A stretch of 16,324 nucleotides of DNA, from positions 1 to 16,324 of the forward strand of contig JAHQWS010000299.1 of assembly GCA_029856295.1 (NCBI GenBank). Reading direction: 5' to 3'. The notes under the pieces are model-generated. The model was not told the DNA's origin. It made no database searches and saw only the letters and a list, made by a program, of their open reading frames with translations. Source of the stretch: Promethearchaeia archaeon (GTDB lineage Archaea > Asgardarchaeota > Lokiarchaeia > Sigyniarchaeales > SOKP01). The first letter of the stretch is position 1; every line of letters begins with the position of its first letter. Shown here one piece after another: positions 1 through 6,677 of this stretch. The translations under genes and the position numbers were made by a program.

Positions 1-43
1 TAGAAAGACAATTTTAATAAAATTAATTTAATATAATAGATTT

Positions 44-47
44 GAGG
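44..47 (+). promoter_or_regulatory. Ribosome binding site of the alpha/beta hydrolase
   Basis: GAGG followed by AATTGAT, 12 nt before the ATG, matches part of the archaeal anti-SD complement. An AT-rich TATA-like stretch (TTAATATAAT) lies at about 28-37. It is close to the SD, so its assignment as the promoter is uncertain. Confidence 0.45.
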
Positions 48-59
48 AATTGATAAAAT

Positions 60-911
60 ATGACAGACTTATTTGCTGAGATTAATGGTATAAAAATTTG
101 TTATGATATTCATGGTGATGGAGATCCTATTATTCTTATTCATGGATTTAGTGATAGGAAAGAGCATTGGAGGGCTCAGGTAGGTGCTTTATCAAAATAT
201 TTTAAAGTTATTAGAATGGACAATAGAGGTACGGGAAAATCAGATCGCCCGAACGGAGATTATACAATGGAAGTATATGCATCAGATGTTGCCGGATTAA
301 TGGATTCTCTTGGTATTGAAAAATCTCATATTATAGGACATTCACTTGGAGGTATGATTGCCCAAAATTTTGCCATATTATATCCTAACAGAGTTAATAA
401 GCTGATTTTAGTCAATACTATTCCTGGATTAAAGCCTCCTGGCGAATCTATCGATGAAGCAATAAAAATGTATAGAGAAAATGCTATTGCTGGACATGAA
501 GCAATGATGAAAGACCCTTTAAATGAATTTTTAAAAGGTGCGAAAGCTAGCTATTCCCGAAATTTTTGGAAAATAATGAAAGAAGACCCAAAGAAAAAGT
601 TTCATAATATTTGGTCAGTAGAAGATCTTGTTGAAGAAAAGGTTAAATTTGGACCAACAGTAAAGGATCTCTCCAATCAAGCACATGCATTATCAACCCA
701 TAATACTTATGAAAGATTACATGAAATTAAACGAGAAGTTCTTATATTATCTGCAGAAAAAGATAAGTCATGCCCGGTGTCTATGGGAGCAAAAATGCAT
801 GAACTAATTCCAAATAGTAAATTTGAAGTAATTGAAGGCGCAGGACACCAATCCATCTTAGAAAAAGCTCCGGAAGTAAATCAAGTGATTATAGATTTTC
901 TAAAATCTTAA
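60..911 (+). CDS. Alpha/beta-fold hydrolase
   Basis: A 283-residue serine hydrolase of the alpha/beta fold, probably a cytoplasmic esterase or lactonase since no signal peptide is visible. The oxyanion-hole motif HGF lies at residues 28-30, the conserved DNRGTGKS turn at 54-61, and the nucleophile elbow GHSLGG at 93-98 with Ser95. The acid is probably Asp235 (AEKDKSCP) and the base His263 (GAGHQS), so the triad is complete and spaced normally. Residues 120-220 form the lid. The overall pattern resembles 3-oxoadipate enol-lactonase-type (PcaD-like) hydrolases, but the substrate cannot be read from the sequence. A GAGG sequence 12 nt upstream supports the ATG. The next gene, an MFS transporter, starts only 30 nt after the stop, so the two are likely co-transcribed. 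The family call is firm; the substrate is unknown. Confidence 0.93.
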   Translation: MTDLFAEINGIKICYDIHGDGDPIILIHGFSDRKEHWRAQVGALSKYFKVIRMDNRGTGKSDRPNGDYTMEVYASDVAGLMDSLGIEKSHIIGHSLGGMIAQNFAILYPNRVNKLILVNTIPGLKPPGESIDEAIKMYRENAIAGHEAMMKDPLNEFLKGAKASYSRNFWKIMKEDPKKKFHNIWSVEDLVEEKVKFGPTVKDLSNQAHALSTHNTYERLHEIKREVLILSAEKDKSCPVSMGAKMHELIPNSKFEVIEGAGHQSILEKAPEVNQVIIDFLKS

Positions 912-941
912 TAGTTTAATTTCAAGAAAAATAATTAGAAT

Positions 942-2186
942 ATGGTTATGAAAGAGAGAGACCGACAAGATAAAATAAAGTACCCTGAATTAAATGCGGT
1001 TTGGCTCGGGTTATTCGTGGACGTACTGGGCTTCTATCTCATTATTCCGTTTCTGCCGAGTTTTATTGACGTGTTTAATACAACTCCTCTTGTCATTGGA
1101 TTATTACTTGCAACTAATGCTGTGTTCACATTGTTTTTCGCACCTATCTGGGGTAAGATTAGTGATAGAATTGGAAGAAAACCTGTACTTTTAATCTCCC
1201 AAATGGGTACTTTTACAGCATTCCTAATGTTGGCATTTTCAAGCTCTTTAGAAATGCTTTTCCTTGCCCGTATGGTTGATGGAATTTTCGGCGGAAATTA
1301 TCCCATTGTCAAGGCTATTATTAGCGATACCGTCCCTCCTAAAGACAGAGGACCTCAGATGACAAATGTAGGGGTTGCCCATGTTTTAGCTGGACTTGTT
1401 GGGCCAGGTCTGGGAGGAATTCTATCTTTTATACAAATTTTGGGCCCTAAATATCCTGTTGCAACTGCGGGGTTAGTGGCGGCAGCACTCTCATTCACAA
1501 CAATCTACATTACGTTTTTTTTTATTAAAGAATCATGGCCTAAAGAGAAGCGTTTAAAAGCAGAAAAGGAAATAAAAGTAAAAATTAAAATACGGGAAAA
1601 TAAGGATGCTTCATACTTATTAACGCAGTATGCCTTCCATACTTTTGCTTTTATAATGTATGTTACTACACTAACTATTTTTTTAGGGATAGTTCTTGGA
1701 CTTAACGCTTTAGAAATAGGGATAGTATTAACTATCTCAGGTTTATTTAGAGTTATCATGCGATTCTCAATTTTCAAACTTACACTAAGATTGCTGGGAG
1801 AAAATAAAACGACGAAATTGGGATTATTTATTATCGTAATAACGTTTTTTCTTGTAGGATTTGTACGGAATATTTGGGATATGATTATACTAATGTTATT
1901 AGTAAGCTACGGCGTTTCTTGTTCTAGAGGGCTATTAATTAGCAAAATAACCCAAACTGTTAGACCAAACGAGATGGGTAAAGTAAATGGGTATATTACA
2001 ACTTTGGATAGTCTAGCACAAATAATCGGACCGATCATCGGAACACTCATATTAACTTTGTATGCTCCAGCTTGGTTAGGTATTACTATGAGCATAATCG
2101 CATTAGGGGCATTTATCATGGTTTTTAAAGAAATAATTCCCTTGTATCTCAAGGAGAAACAATTCGATGTTAAAGAGCTAACTTGA
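942..2186 (+). CDS. MFS transporter, DHA1-like exporter (copy 1)
   Basis: A 414-residue integral membrane protein of the major facilitator superfamily with about 12 hydrophobic segments. Motif A, GKISDRIGRK, is at residues 71-80 in the loop between TM2 and TM3. An arginine-containing motif B-like segment (ARMVDGIFGG) is at 109-118. GPGLGG at 154-159 in TM5 is the core of motif C, typical of proton-coupled exporters. A charged cytoplasmic loop at about 196-222 separates the two six-helix halves. Export of a small hydrophobic compound is therefore more likely than uptake; the substrate is unknown. No clear SD precedes the ATG, and a second ATG lies two codons in. The gene follows the hydrolase by 30 nt and precedes a close paralogue, so it is probably part of an operon with the hydrolase. 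Confidence 0.93.
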   Translation: MVMKERDRQDKIKYPELNAVWLGLFVDVLGFYLIIPFLPSFIDVFNTTPLVIGLLLATNAVFTLFFAPIWGKISDRIGRKPVLLISQMGTFTAFLMLAFSSSLEMLFLARMVDGIFGGNYPIVKAIISDTVPPKDRGPQMTNVGVAHVLAGLVGPGLGGILSFIQILGPKYPVATAGLVAAALSFTTIYITFFFIKESWPKEKRLKAEKEIKVKIKIRENKDASYLLTQYAFHTFAFIMYVTTLTIFLGIVLGLNALEIGIVLTISGLFRVIMRFSIFKLTLRLLGENKTTKLGLFIIVITFFLVGFVRNIWDMIILMLLVSYGVSCSRGLLISKITQTVRPNEMGKVNGYITTLDSLAQIIGPIIGTLILTLYAPAWLGITMSIIALGAFIMVFKEIIPLYLKEKQFDVKELT

Positions 2187-2215
2187 GAGAAATTTAATAA
2201 GATATATATGATAAT

Positions 2216-2260
2216 TTAGATTTTCTTTTATGTGTTAACCTTCTTTCTTATTATTTAATT
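2216..2260 (+). terminator. T-rich tract after MFS copy 1
   Basis: A pyrimidine-rich tract with several T-runs (TTTTCTTTTA, TTCTTTCTTATTATTT) begins about 30 nt after the stop of the first transporter. Archaeal RNA polymerase terminates at such runs without a hairpin. Just downstream, a perfect 12-bp palindrome AATTACGTAATT at 2264-2275 lies ahead of the second transporter, within its likely promoter region. Confidence 0.35.
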
Positions 2261-2311
2261 AAGAATTACGTAATTTATCTCAAATAAAAATCAATAAATC
2301 CGGATGATAAT

Positions 2312-3562
2312 ATGTTAATGGTTACAGACAGAAGAAAAAAAAAGAAATACCCTGAGCTAAAGCCCGTATGGATTGGTATTTTCATTGATATTCTTGGATT
2401 CTTTATTATCATACCCTTCCTTCCCACGTTTATATTTCTTTACGATACAACACCATTAATGATTGGATTATTGATGTCAACAAATGCGATATTTACATTC
2501 CTATTTGCTCCAATTTGGGGTCGTGCCAGCGATAAATTAGGAAGAAAACCTATGCTCGTGATTTGTCAAGGTGGAACTACAGCAGCATTTTTCATCTTGG
2601 CTTTCTCAAATTCTTTAGAAATGTTATTTCTTTCACGCATTGTGGATGGAATTTTTGGAGGAAATTTTACACTCGTTAAATCAATAATTAGTGATAGAGT
2701 TCCTCCCAAAGATAGAGGAATACAAATGACTAATGTAGGAGTTGTTATGGTATTAGCAGCTCTTATAGGACCGGGTTTAGGTGGGGTGTTATCTATATTT
2801 GGAATACTAGGGCCAGGTTTATGTGCCGCAGGATTATCAGTAATAACAATATTCGTGACAATTAAATACTTAGAGGAATCATGGCCAAAATCAAATCGCA
2901 TGACAAAAGTTGAAAGGATAAAAGAAAAAATAAAACTTAGAGAAAATAAAATTGCAGTTTATTTATTAACTTTATGGGGATTTCATACTCTCGCATTTAT
3001 GATGTTTATGATAACTGCGGCCTTAATTATGGCACTTGTTCTTGGTTTAAATGCATTTGAAATAGGAATTTTACTAACAATAGCAGGAATATTTCGTGCT
3101 ATTATCAGATTTACCATTTTTATGCCTATATTAAGATTTTTAGGCGAAAATAGAGCGATTATATTAGGACTCAGCCTCTCTGTCGTAGTTTTTATACTGT
3201 TAGGGTTTGTTCAAGATGTGATTGGCTTTATATTAATTCTTTTGCTTTTTAGTTTCGCAGCGTCTTGTACAAGAGGACCGCTTACTGCGAAGATAACATT
3301 GTCAGTATCACCAAAAGAAATGGGTAAAATTAATGGATACTCATCTTCATTGGATAGTTTAGGCAGAATAGTCGGTCCTCTTATTGCGGGATTTATAATA
3401 GGTTTTTATGGTCATTTTTGGTTAGGACTTCTTATGGCCGCTATAGCGTTAGTTGCCTTTGTTATGAACCTAAAAGATATTAAACCATATACATACAGAA
3501 TTCAAAAAAAAGAAAACGAAATCAAACCTATTTTGAAAGGTGAATTTGATATTATTGAATAA
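2312..3562 (+). CDS. MFS transporter, DHA1-like exporter (copy 2)
   Basis: A 416-residue, 12-segment major facilitator protein that aligns with the preceding gene over its full length. The N-terminal half is about 60% identical by eye. Motif A, GRASDKLGRK, is at residues 70-79 and the exporter signature GPGLGG at 153-158. The charged mid-loop is at about 188-213. The C-terminal tail after residue 389 is longer and more charged than in copy 1. Both copies are intact with no frameshift, indicating tandem duplication followed by divergence, perhaps towards different substrates. The 125-nt gap, with a T-rich tract and a palindrome, suggests this copy can be transcribed from its own promoter. No strong SD is present, and a second ATG lies at 2318. 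The transport direction is inferred from the motif C-like segment only. Confidence 0.93.
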   Translation: MLMVTDRRKKKKYPELKPVWIGIFIDILGFFIIIPFLPTFIFLYDTTPLMIGLLMSTNAIFTFLFAPIWGRASDKLGRKPMLVICQGGTTAAFFILAFSNSLEMLFLSRIVDGIFGGNFTLVKSIISDRVPPKDRGIQMTNVGVVMVLAALIGPGLGGVLSIFGILGPGLCAAGLSVITIFVTIKYLEESWPKSNRMTKVERIKEKIKLRENKIAVYLLTLWGFHTLAFMMFMITAALIMALVLGLNAFEIGILLTIAGIFRAIIRFTIFMPILRFLGENRAIILGLSLSVVVFILLGFVQDVIGFILILLLFSFAASCTRGPLTAKITLSVSPKEMGKINGYSSSLDSLGRIVGPLIAGFIIGFYGHFWLGLLMAAIALVAFVMNLKDIKPYTYRIQKKENEIKPILKGEFDIIE

Positions 3563-3623
3563 TCATAACACAAATACTATCTGAAGTGAGAAAAAATATA
3601 TAATATTTAGTTTAAAAGAAGAA

Positions 3624-3631
3624 TTTATAAA
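3624..3631 (+). promoter_or_regulatory. TATA box of the iron-sulfur protein gene
   Basis: TTTATAAA preceded by the purine-rich GAAGAA resembles an archaeal BRE/TATA pair. It lies inside a perfect 12-bp palindrome (AATTTATAAATT, 3622-3633). Transcription would start near 3651, leaving a short A-rich leader with a weak AAGGG element before the ATG. Confidence 0.45.
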
Positions 3632-3673
3632 TTTAAGAATAACAAATAAAATAATAAAAAAAAAGGGAAAATA

Positions 3674-4798
3674 ATGTCCGAAAATATTGATAAAGAATAT
3701 AAAAAAGTAGCTCAAGTGATTAATAGTGCTGGAGGAACTCCATTTCCTGTAACTGATACTTTAATCGAGCTACTTAAACATCTCGTGGAAGAAGAGCACT
3801 TAGGTTTTATAAGAGCGTTTAGAAAAAAAAAATCCCAGACTATGGACCAGTTAAAGGAGAGCAGTGGTTTATCTGAAGAAGAAATTGAGAAAAAAGTTAA
3901 GGTTTTGGCAAAAATGGGATTAATTTTTAATCAACCTAGTAGCCAAGGGCTAATGATATATAGACTCATGCCGTTTGTCAACGTTGGGGTATTTGAATAT
4001 ATGTTTATGAAAGAATTAGAAGATACTCCCGAAAACAGGGAGTTAGCTCAATTGTTTGGAAAGATAAAAACTGAAAGTAGAGAACGTTTAAACGCGAATT
4101 ATGATGCTGTTGTCTCTTTTCTCGAGAAAATGCCCCCAATTGATCGAACTATCCCATTTAGAAAGAATAAAGCGACTGGAAAAGAAATCGTTATTGATCA
4201 AGAATTAGAAGTAGGAGAGCAAAAAATATTGCTTGCTCAAACAGTAGAAGAATTGGTTGAAAAATTCGATGATATTGCAGTTGGCCATTGTTTTTGCCGG
4301 CATCATAAGGATTTATTAGGTGATCCTTGTAAACAAACGAATGATAGAGAAAATTGTTTCACATTTGGAAAAAGTGCTAGATACACCAGTGAACAAGGAT
4401 TTAGTAGAATGATAAGTAAAGAAGAGGCTTTAAAAATATTTAAAAGTGCTGAAGAAGACGGATTAGTTCATAAAGCTTATCATCCTAATTTTGATATAAA
4501 AAGAGATGAGACTAGTATATGTAATTGTTGTACTTGCTGTTGCGGACAAGCAGGCGGTCCTACTGTTAATGCCACTAACTATATTTCTCAAGTAAATCAG
4601 GAGATATGTGTAGGATGCGGTACATGTGTCGAACATTGCCATACAAAATCAATGATAATGAATGATGATGGAAAAGCTGAAAATACAGGGGATCTGTGTA
4701 TAGGATGTGGAGTGTGTGCATATTTCTGTCCTGAAAATGCAATAATTCTTGTTGAAAATCAAAGAAAAGTGGTAATAGCTCCACCTCGACCAAATTAA
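3674..4798 (+). CDS. Winged-helix/cysteine-rich/double 4Fe-4S ferredoxin fusion protein
   Basis: A 374-residue soluble protein with three parts. Residues 25-100 look like a winged-helix fold: helices, then SGLSEEEIEKKVKVLAKMGL, which resembles the recognition region of MarR/ArsR-type domains. Residues 200-291 are a cysteine-rich middle with C206-x-C208-R, C219, C228 and the dense run CNCCTCCC at 283-290. Residues 308-356 form a two-cluster ferredoxin: C312, C315, C318, C322 and C342, C345, C348, C352. In the first cluster the usual proline after the last cysteine is histidine (C322-H323). In all there are 18 cysteines, enough for three or four iron-sulfur clusters. It could be a redox-responsive regulator, or an electron carrier that uses the helical domain for protein contact; the sequence does not decide. 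The gene has its own likely promoter and stands apart from its neighbours. Confidence 0.85.
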   Translation: MSENIDKEYKKVAQVINSAGGTPFPVTDTLIELLKHLVEEEHLGFIRAFRKKKSQTMDQLKESSGLSEEEIEKKVKVLAKMGLIFNQPSSQGLMIYRLMPFVNVGVFEYMFMKELEDTPENRELAQLFGKIKTESRERLNANYDAVVSFLEKMPPIDRTIPFRKNKATGKEIVIDQELEVGEQKILLAQTVEELVEKFDDIAVGHCFCRHHKDLLGDPCKQTNDRENCFTFGKSARYTSEQGFSRMISKEEALKIFKSAEEDGLVHKAYHPNFDIKRDETSICNCCTCCCGQAGGPTVNATNYISQVNQEICVGCGTCVEHCHTKSMIMNDDGKAENTGDLCIGCGVCAYFCPENAIILVENQRKVVIAPPRPN

Positions 4799-4860
4799 AA
4801 GAAATAATTCAACTGATTTTTCTTTAAATTATCTAAGTATTATTAAAATATATAAAAACG

Positions 4861-4920
4861 AAGTATAAAAGTAAGCTCTTCTAAATATTATTAACTTCTA
4901 TACTTTTAATTATTATTTTT
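4861..4920. terminator. Stem-loop and T-runs between convergent genes
   Basis: AAGTATAAAAGT (4861-4872) pairs with ACTTCTATACTT (4894-4905) with one mismatch and a 21-nt loop. On the plus strand it is followed by TTTTAATTATTATTTTT. On the minus strand it is followed by CGTTTTTATATATTTT. It lies between the convergent iron-sulfur gene and the 94-residue gene and could terminate both. An earlier T-run (4817-4825) may also serve the plus-strand gene. Confidence 0.4.
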
Positions 4921-5190
4921 ATCAAATTCTAATAAAGCATAAGTTCCGCTATTCCCGTATACCGAAAGTAATTCTTTACTATCTGCTTTCACAGAAGGAA
5001 TTGAGGGATCTACCGTAATTTTAACTTCTTTATCTCTTATAATAATAAGCATGCAATCCAATTCATCTAAATTTATAACGGCAAAAATTCCTTTTTCTGC
5101 TCTATACTCAAAAGATTTATTTCCAACTCCGACAACAATCCAATTCACACCATCAAAATAAAAATTTTTACCGACGTTGGGAAAATACAT
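4906..5190 (-). CDS. Small hypothetical protein, 94 residues
   Basis: I recognise no family. The product is soluble and acidic-to-neutral, with alternating hydrophobic and polar residues suggesting a small beta-rich domain. YFDGVNWIVVG at residues 11-21 looks like two strands around a turn, followed by FEYRAEKGIFAVINLDE and then DCMLIIIRDKEVKITVD. No signal peptide, membrane segment or metal-binding motif is visible. The start is the ATG at the 5' end; no SD is seen. A TATA-like sequence (AATATATAAAG, minus strand, about 5264-5275) would give a leader of about 50 nt. The protein-like composition and its own flanking signals support a real gene, but the short length and lack of any relative I can name keep confidence moderate. 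It is isolated from the beta-lactamase-family gene upstream by 210 nt. Confidence 0.55.
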   Translation of the reverse strand: MYFPNVGKNFYFDGVNWIVVGVGNKSFEYRAEKGIFAVINLDELDCMLIIIRDKEVKITVDPSIPSVKADSKELLSVYGNSGTYALLEFDKNNN

Positions 5191-5300
5191 ATTACTTTTG
5201 TTAAGATTTTAAATTGTTTATTAGGGAGATCATTACAAGTTAAAAAAGTTATAAACGAAGTTCTTTATATATTTTTTGACAACGATAATGACCTCAAACA

Positions 5301-5337
5301 GACAAAAAAATAGATACTTTTCAGTGAAATAAAAACT
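5301..5337 (-). terminator. T-runs downstream of the beta-lactamase-family gene
   Basis: On the minus strand, runs of five and seven T (complement of 5331-5335 and 5304-5310) lie 65-100 nt after the stop of the beta-lactamase-family gene. They fit archaeal intrinsic termination. The rest of the 5191-5400 spacer shows only AT-rich sequence and TATA-like elements for the 94-residue gene. Confidence 0.35.
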
Positions 5338-5400
5338 TATGGATAAAAAGATAGTGGCTAAAATAAGTGGGTAAACACCATTTAAACGATTATAATTTTC

Positions 5401-6552
5401 TCACAACGCTTTATAGAGTGCTCTAACGAGTCTGACGGTGCGAATATCTCCGGTAAGATTCGAATTCATTTTATTCATAACATAAGAAAAGCTTAATTTT
5501 GCGTCAAGGTCAACAACGGCCAATGAACCCCCCCAACCACCCCAATAAAAAGTGCGGGGATTTGGACCTATTGGCATATCCTTACTTGTAAGACCCCATC
5601 CTAATCCAAATCTAATCGGCAAAATAAGAACAAGGTCAGGTCCATAACTTTGTTCTTCGATAGACTTTTCGATAGTTTCTAAAGAAAGCAATCGTACATT
5701 ATCAACTTCTCCCCCACATGCTAAAGCCGATGTAATACGCACAACAGACCGGGCATTGCCATGTCCATTTGCGGCAGGGATCTCAGCTCCGCGCCAACCT
5801 CGAGTCTTAGAGAGTTCAGCGGTTAGAGGAGGGTTACTTAATGTCTTGATTGCCATTGTAACATCAAAATTAAATTGTTCTGCAACTTTTTCAAGGTCAG
5901 GCATTTCTGGCGGGATTAATTCACCTACACGGGAATCTAAATCTTCAGACAGTCCGATATGAAAATCTGCATTGAGAGGATTTGCAACTTCCTCTCGAAA
6001 AAATGTTCCAACAGTTTTCCCTGTAATTCTACGAATTAATTCCCCTAAGAGATAGCCATGTGTTATAGCATGATATCCACTCTTTGTTCCCGGTTTCCAC
6101 CATGGCTTCTGAGCAGCTAGAAGCTTTATAATTCTATCCCAATCATAGAGCGCTTCAACTGGAATCTTTTCGTCAAAACCAGGTAGTCCCCCTGTGTGAC
6201 TAAATAGATAACGGACTGGGAGCTTTTCCTTACCTGCTTGAGCGAATTCAGGCCAATATTTAGCCACGGGAGCATCTAGATCGAGAAGCCCTCGATCCAC
6301 AAGCATAAGTGCGCAAAGAACTGTCATAACTTTTGTGGTCGAGTAAACATTAACTATTGTATCTCGTTCCCAAGGGCGAGTTTGAGCGGCGTCAGCATGT
6401 CCAGCCCACATGTCAATAACAAATTTGCCATTTATAGAAGCGGCAAACGAAGCTCCGACCTCTAAACCTGATTTAAAGTTTCTAATAAAGGCGTTTTTAA
6501 CTCTTTCAAATTGCTCATCACAAAATCCGTTTATCTCAATTGATTTTTTCAT
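5401..6552 (-). CDS. Beta-lactamase-fold serine hydrolase (class C/EstB-like)
   Basis: A 383-residue member of the serine beta-lactamase/penicillin-binding-like hydrolases, many of which are esterases. The SxxK motif STTK is at residues 71-74 (nucleophile Ser71, base Lys74), followed by FSHTGGLPG (117-125). The second-motif tyrosine is Tyr160 in YHAITHG, and WGGWGGS at 337-343 takes the place of the KTG motif. No signal peptide is present, which argues against a cell-wall role and for a cytoplasmic esterase or amidase. The ATG at 6550-6552 is chosen over a TTG one codon upstream because AGGGG lies 6 nt before it. The gene is richer in G+C than its neighbours: one 60-base line, 5761-5820, is 57%. 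Its protein resembles bacterial, particularly actinobacterial, homologues. Both facts suggest recent transfer. The substrate is unknown. Confidence 0.9.
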   Translation of the reverse strand: MKKSIEINGFCDEQFERVKNAFIRNFKSGLEVGASFAASINGKFVIDMWAGHADAAQTRPWERDTIVNVYSTTKVMTVLCALMLVDRGLLDLDAPVAKYWPEFAQAGKEKLPVRYLFSHTGGLPGFDEKIPVEALYDWDRIIKLLAAQKPWWKPGTKSGYHAITHGYLLGELIRRITGKTVGTFFREEVANPLNADFHIGLSEDLDSRVGELIPPEMPDLEKVAEQFNFDVTMAIKTLSNPPLTAELSKTRGWRGAEIPAANGHGNARSVVRITSALACGGEVDNVRLLSLETIEKSIEEQSYGPDLVLILPIRFGLGWGLTSKDMPIGPNPRTFYWGGWGGSLAVVDLDAKLSFSYVMNKMNSNLTGDIRTVRLVRALYKAL

Positions 6553-6558
6553 CAATAT

Positions 6559-6563
6559 CCCCT
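6559..6563 (-). promoter_or_regulatory. Ribosome binding site deciding the hydrolase start
   Basis: AGGGG on the minus strand is 6 nt before the ATG at 6552 but only 3 nt before the TTG at 6555. It therefore favours the ATG. Confidence 0.5.
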
Positions 6564-6598
6564 ATTCCTATTAATTAATTACTAGTTCAATAACTATA

Positions 6599-6606
6599 AT
6601 TATAAA
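6599..6606 (-). promoter_or_regulatory. TATA box of the beta-lactamase-family gene
   Basis: TTTATAAT on the minus strand, preceded by an AT-rich stretch, lies about 50 nt before the ATG. It would start transcription near 6578, leaving a leader of about 25 nt that contains the AGGGG element. Confidence 0.35.
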
Positions 6607-6619
6607 AAATATTCTACTT

Positions 6620-6629
6620 AAAAAAAAAA
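6620..6629 (-). terminator. T10 terminator of the FAD oxidoreductase gene
   Basis: An uninterrupted run of ten T on the minus strand lies about 50 nt after the oxidoreductase stop and upstream of the next gene's TATA box. No stable hairpin precedes it, as usual for archaeal termination. Confidence 0.45.
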
Positions 6630-6677
6630 TTCAGGTTTTTAATTTACCTTCCGAATTTTTTACCATTAAAAATATAA

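Noticed and set aside
994..1194. Second plus-strand open frame within the first transporter
   Set aside because: It overlaps conserved MFS coding sequence in another frame and its translation is not protein-like in domain content.
2264..2275. Palindrome AATTACGTAATT as a specific operator
   Set aside because: Only one copy was seen, with no matching site at other promoters in the window; noted in the spacer entry but not called as a site.
6553..6555. TTG one codon upstream as the start of the beta-lactamase-family gene
   Set aside because: The AGGGG element would be only 3 nt away, while the following ATG has a normal 6-nt spacing.
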